NCBI GenBank assembly: GCA_027044945.1
Contig: JALUBK010000061.1
Location: 1-51,924 of the forward strand
Length of the DNA stretch: 51,924 nucleotides
Source: Campylobacterales bacterium
GTDB taxonomy: Bacteria; Campylobacterota; Campylobacteria; Campylobacterales; JALSKU01
Reading direction: 5' to 3'
Positions 49,604-51,924 of the stretch are shown one piece after another. Position numbers and translations under genes: made by a program. The notes beneath the pieces are model-generated. The model saw only the letters and a list, made by a program, of their open reading frames with translations, had not been told where the DNA came from and searched no databases. Numbering within the stretch: position 1 is the stretch's first letter; every line of letters begins with the position of its first letter.

Positions 49604-50496
49604 TTAAGCTCCTCATATATTTTACTCATTAATGGAGTTTTTATGCAAAGTTTTTCTCCTTCTTGGACAATATATCCACAAAGAGATTCAATTTCTGTTT
49701 TTTTACCTTTTTCATAATCTAATTGCATCGATGTTTTAGAATCATAAGGCACATTTTGAATTCTTTGAATAATTTGTTCGCAATTTTTTTCATTTAATTG
49801 TATGCCTTTTTTGTTTGCTACTTCTTTTATTTCATTTAAGATAATTTTTAATTCATTTAAATGATATTTTGCAATAAAGCCAATAGGTTGCTTGTAAAAA
49901 GATGTTAAAGATGCATAAGCAGAGATTAAAAGATATTTTCTCCAAACTTCAAAATCTATTTTTGAGGTTAATTTATTTTTTAAATTTGCTTGGTCGAATA
50001 ATTGTTTTATATAATTAAAATTTTCTATTGGATATTTGTTTGAACCAAACATGAGGTTAAAAATATCACCATATTTTTTTATAACCCCATATTCTTTTAT
50101 ATTAGAAAATATATAAATACATCCATTTAAAACTATTACTTCAGGAAAAATCTCTTTTATCTTTTTATCATGATCTACTCCATTTAATAAAGGAATTATA
50201 ACTGTTTGCTTTGATATGTTTGATTTTAAGTTTTTTATAGCATTTTCTAAACTATAACTTTTAACCGCAATAATAACGAGATCAAAAATCCCTTCATTTT
50301 CGGGATTGTCAGTAATAATATTTGGTTTTACAATAAATTGCTCATCTTCATCTAAAACCTTTAATCCATTTTCTTTTATGGCTTTTAACTGTTCCCCCCT
50401 TGCTATAAAAATAATTTTATTGTCATTATTTGATTTTATTAATTTGCCTCCTATATATCCGCCAACACCGCCAATACCGACTATTGCAATTTTCAT
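49600..50496 (-). CDS. panE: Ketopantoate reductase-like enzyme (2-dehydropantoate 2-reductase)
   Basis: NADPH-dependent reductase family ApbA/PanE, which makes pantoate for coenzyme A synthesis. Rossmann motif [13 protein letters not shown] (about residues 4-16), [13 protein letters not shown], the VKSY..E segment (catalytic-domain edge), [11 protein letters not shown], and a C-terminal helical domain with [20 protein letters not shown] and [23 protein letters not shown]. Length is 298 residues. ATG 50496 is preferred to the in-frame ATG at 50511 because AGGAAAT is spaced correctly. Family members with other keto-acid substrates exist, so the pathway is inferred. Confidence 0.87.
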   Translation of the reverse strand: MKIAIVGIGGVGGYIGGKLIKSNNDNKIIFIARGEQLKAIKENGLKVLDEDEQFIVKPNIITDNPENEGIFDLVIIAVKSYSLENAIKNLKSNISKQTVIIPLLNGVDHDKKIKEIFPEVIVLNGCIYIFSNIKEYGVIKKYGDIFNLMFGSNKYPIENFNYIKQLFDQANLKNKLTSKIDFEVWRKYLLISAYASLTSFYKQPIGFIAKYHLNELKIILNEIKEVANKKGIQLNEKNCEQIIQRIQNVPYDSKTSMQLDYEKGKKTEIESLCGYIVQEGEKLCIKTPLMSKIYEELK

Positions 50497-50519
50497 AAAA
50501 TATTTCCTCATATTTTTGC

Positions 50520-50525
50520 TATAAT
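50520..50525 (+). promoter_or_regulatory. Extended -10 box for the adaptor-like gene
   Basis: TGCTATAAT, a TGn-extended -10, 29 nt ahead of the TTG start at 50554, with AAAAGGAG between. It interleaves with the opposite-strand box at 50524-50529. Confidence 0.6.
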
Positions 50526-50529
50526 TATA
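50524..50529 (-). promoter_or_regulatory. -10 box for panE and the DUF255 gene
   Basis: TATAAT in GGTATAAT on the minus strand, 28 nt ahead of the reductase ATG. Together with the + box it forms the palindrome TATAATTATA, so two polymerases could not bind both at once. Confidence 0.55.
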
Positions 50530-50553
50530 CCATACATTTAAAAGGAGAATATT

Positions 50554-51345
50554 TTGAGAATTTTATTATCGTTTATGTTTGTAATTGTTTTTGCCAATGC
50601 AAATGTTTATTATGCGAAAATAGAACCGTTTGAAAGTTACATTATAAAATCAGCAGTTAGTGGTTTGGTGACAAAATCAAAATTGAATTTAGAAGGTAAA
50701 TTTATTCAAAATGATACTATTATTAAAATAGATGATGCCACAAATATTCAAGATTTAAAAACATCTGAAAAAAAGTTACAAGTTTTAGAAAATATGAAAA
50801 AAATAATTATACAAAGTGTTAAAAATGCTAAATTTTCTTATGAAATTAAAAAAAGAAATTATGACAGAATAAAAAATTTAAAAACAGAATCAATTTTTGA
50901 AAAAGATAATGAACTTATTTCCACTATAGCATCACAAAATCAATATTTAAACATTAAGCAAAATGAGCAAAATATAAAAATACAAATTGATGATTTGAAA
51001 TATAAAATATTTGCACTTAAAAATACAATACATAAAAAAACAATTATTATCAAAAATAGATATTTATATAAACTTTATGTTAAAAAAGGTGATTTTGTGA
51101 ACCCTGGAAGTTTATTGGCTCAAGTTGAAGATGTTTCAAAAGCAAAACTTATTATATATTTATCTTATCAAGACATGTTAAATATAAATAAAAAAACAAT
51201 TTTTATAAACGGAAAACCAACTAAAATAAAATTTTATAAAATATGGAAGATTGCAGACAGTGTAAATATTAGTTCTTATAAAGCTGAGATAATTATCCCT
51301 TCTGTAAATGTTTTTTCACAAGTAGTCAAAATTGAACTCAAATAA
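50554..51345 (+). CDS. Periplasmic adaptor-like protein (HlyD / membrane-fusion family)
   Basis: 263 residues. Signal peptide about 1-16 (ILLSFMFVIVFANA), then a lipoyl-like half-motif (YIIKSAVSGLVTKSKLNLEGKFIQNDTIIKIDD). A coiled-coil hairpin (about 65-155) follows, then a second lipoyl half (LYKLYVKKGDFVNPGSLLAQVED, about 172-194) and a short beta-barrel region. This is the domain order of efflux adaptors, although shorter than usual and lacking the membrane-proximal domain. TTG 50554 has GGAG 6 nt upstream. No inner-membrane pump gene is adjacent; the next gene is a molybdoenzyme. Confidence 0.78.
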   Translation: MRILLSFMFVIVFANANVYYAKIEPFESYIIKSAVSGLVTKSKLNLEGKFIQNDTIIKIDDATNIQDLKTSEKKLQVLENMKKIIIQSVKNAKFSYEIKKRNYDRIKNLKTESIFEKDNELISTIASQNQYLNIKQNEQNIKIQIDDLKYKIFALKNTIHKKTIIIKNRYLYKLYVKKGDFVNPGSLLAQVEDVSKAKLIIYLSYQDMLNINKKTIFINGKPTKIKFYKIWKIADSVNISSYKAEIIIPSVNVFSQVVKIELK

Positions 51346-51924
51346 AACAACTTGTCCTCTTGATTGTTATGATGGATGTTCTATTGTTTTTGAAAATGGT
51401 AAATTGAAAGGAGATAAAAAACATCCTATTACAAAAGGTTACCTTTGTTCTAAAATGAATAAATTTTTATCTTATAAAAGATTGAATGGAGCTTATTATA
51501 AAAATGAAAAGATACAATTAGAAGATGCTCTTAAAATATTAATTGAAAAGATAAAATATTTTAAAGATGGAAAAAATCTTTTTTTCTTAGGAAGCGGAAA
51601 TTTGGGTAGAATTCAAAATATAACAAAAGAATTTTTTAGTAAAATGAATTTTTATGGGACAAAAGGGTCTCTTTGTGATTTAGCAGGAGATGCTGGTATC
51701 AAAGAAGGTAGAGGAGAAAATCTTTTGCTTCCTATGAGTGAAATAAAAAAAAGTGAAATTATTATTGTGTGGGGTAGGGACCCGTCTATTAGCAATACAC
51801 ACATGTTGCCATATTTAAAAGATAAGAAACTGATAATAATAGATCCTTATAAAACAAATCTTAGTTTTAAAGCTGATATATATTTACAAGTAAAACCAAG
51901 AGGAGATTTTTATTTAGCTTTATT
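51332..51924 (+). CDS. Molybdopterin oxidoreductase, N-terminal part (3' end off window)
   Basis: The frame runs off the window after about 197 residues. The N-terminus has the [4Fe-4S] cysteine set CPLDCYDGC with the fourth Cys in GYLCSK. It is followed by the molybdopterin-binding fold (FFLGSGNLGRIQNITKEFF, GSLCDLAGDAG, IIIVWGRDPSISNTH, IIIDPYKT). This belongs to the DMSO reductase superfamily; the substrate is unknown. There is no Tat or Sec signal, so it is probably cytoplasmic or rides with a partner. The only available start is TTG at 51332, overlapping the adaptor gene by 14 nt and lacking a good ribosome-binding site. Confidence 0.88.
   Translation, partial: MNSNKTTCPLDCYDGCSIVFENGKLKGDKKHPITKGYLCSKMNKFLSYKRLNGAYYKNEKIQLEDALKILIEKIKYFKDGKNLFFLGSGNLGRIQNITKEFFSKMNFYGTKGSLCDLAGDAGIKEGRGENLLLPMSEIKKSEIIIVWGRDPSISNTHMLPYLKDKKLIIIDPYKTNLSFKADIYLQVKPRGDFYLAL

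Overview
The window looks like a chromosomal segment of an AT-rich Campylobacterota (Epsilonproteobacteria). The main evidence is gene order. The run rodA, rluD-type synthase, FlpA-like lipoprotein, trmB, ftsE, ftsX, M23/EnvC-like protein, pyrH, rpoZ, spoT, tyrS, nitronate monooxygenase-like protein and amidase matches the order I know from Campylobacter jejuni (Cj1282 down to Cj1269c). The rplI-hslV-hslU-era block and the ctsR-D-P-X-E-F-like order also fit that phylum. Many genes overlap by 4 nt, TTG starts are common, and the recognisable promoters are T-rich with a strong TATAAT and no clear -35 box. The genus cannot be fixed from the sequence alone.

Layout. 1-2710 (minus): an unidentified partial gene, acetyl-CoA synthetase and an acetate transporter, an acetate-assimilation unit. 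2859-3815: 6-phosphofructokinase. 3885-7100: ribosomal protein L9, the HslVU protease and the GTPase Era. 7180-16397: a nine-gene type II secretion/type IV pilus-like operon. Its order corresponds to mshI-J-K-L-M-N-E-G of the MSHA pilus and to the competence genes ctsR-D-P-X-E-F of Campylobacter; it contains no pilin or prepilin peptidase. 16384-20480 (minus): UvrD-type helicase, a methyltransferase, tRNA-CAU and RodA.

20529-33359 is the long conserved block. It joins pseudouridylation and m7G modification of RNA with FtsEX, an EnvC-like activator and an AmiC-type amidase (septal peptidoglycan splitting), plus UMP kinase, RNA polymerase omega, (p)ppGpp synthetase/hydrolase and tyrosyl-tRNA synthetase. 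33377-33703 is RNase P RNA. It is followed after only 17 nt by metY, then cysK (sulfur assimilation) and a small membrane protein. 36420-38024 (minus): flagellar rod genes flgG and flgF behind a near-consensus sigma-54 promoter. 38120-41973: AMMECR1 protein, purU, trmL and the housekeeping sigma factor rpoD. 41963-45632: secreted nuclease-like protein and glyS.

45679-47562 is a chemoreceptor gene bracketed by a perfect 23-bp direct repeat made from the 3' end of glyS, which looks like the scar of an insertion. 47606-50496 (minus): DUF255 thioredoxin-fold protein and a ketopantoate reductase-like enzyme. 50554-51924: a periplasmic adaptor-like protein and the N-terminal third or so of a molybdopterin oxidoreductase running off the window.

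No CRISPR array, insertion sequence, transposase or prophage gene was seen, and there is no gene-free stretch over 300 bases apart from the one filled by rnpB. The points most worth following up are the repeat-flanked chemoreceptor, the pilin-less Cts/Msh operon with an unknown gene in its middle, the tandem-repeat acidic tract in RpoD, the rnpB-metY junction and the sigma-54 promoter.
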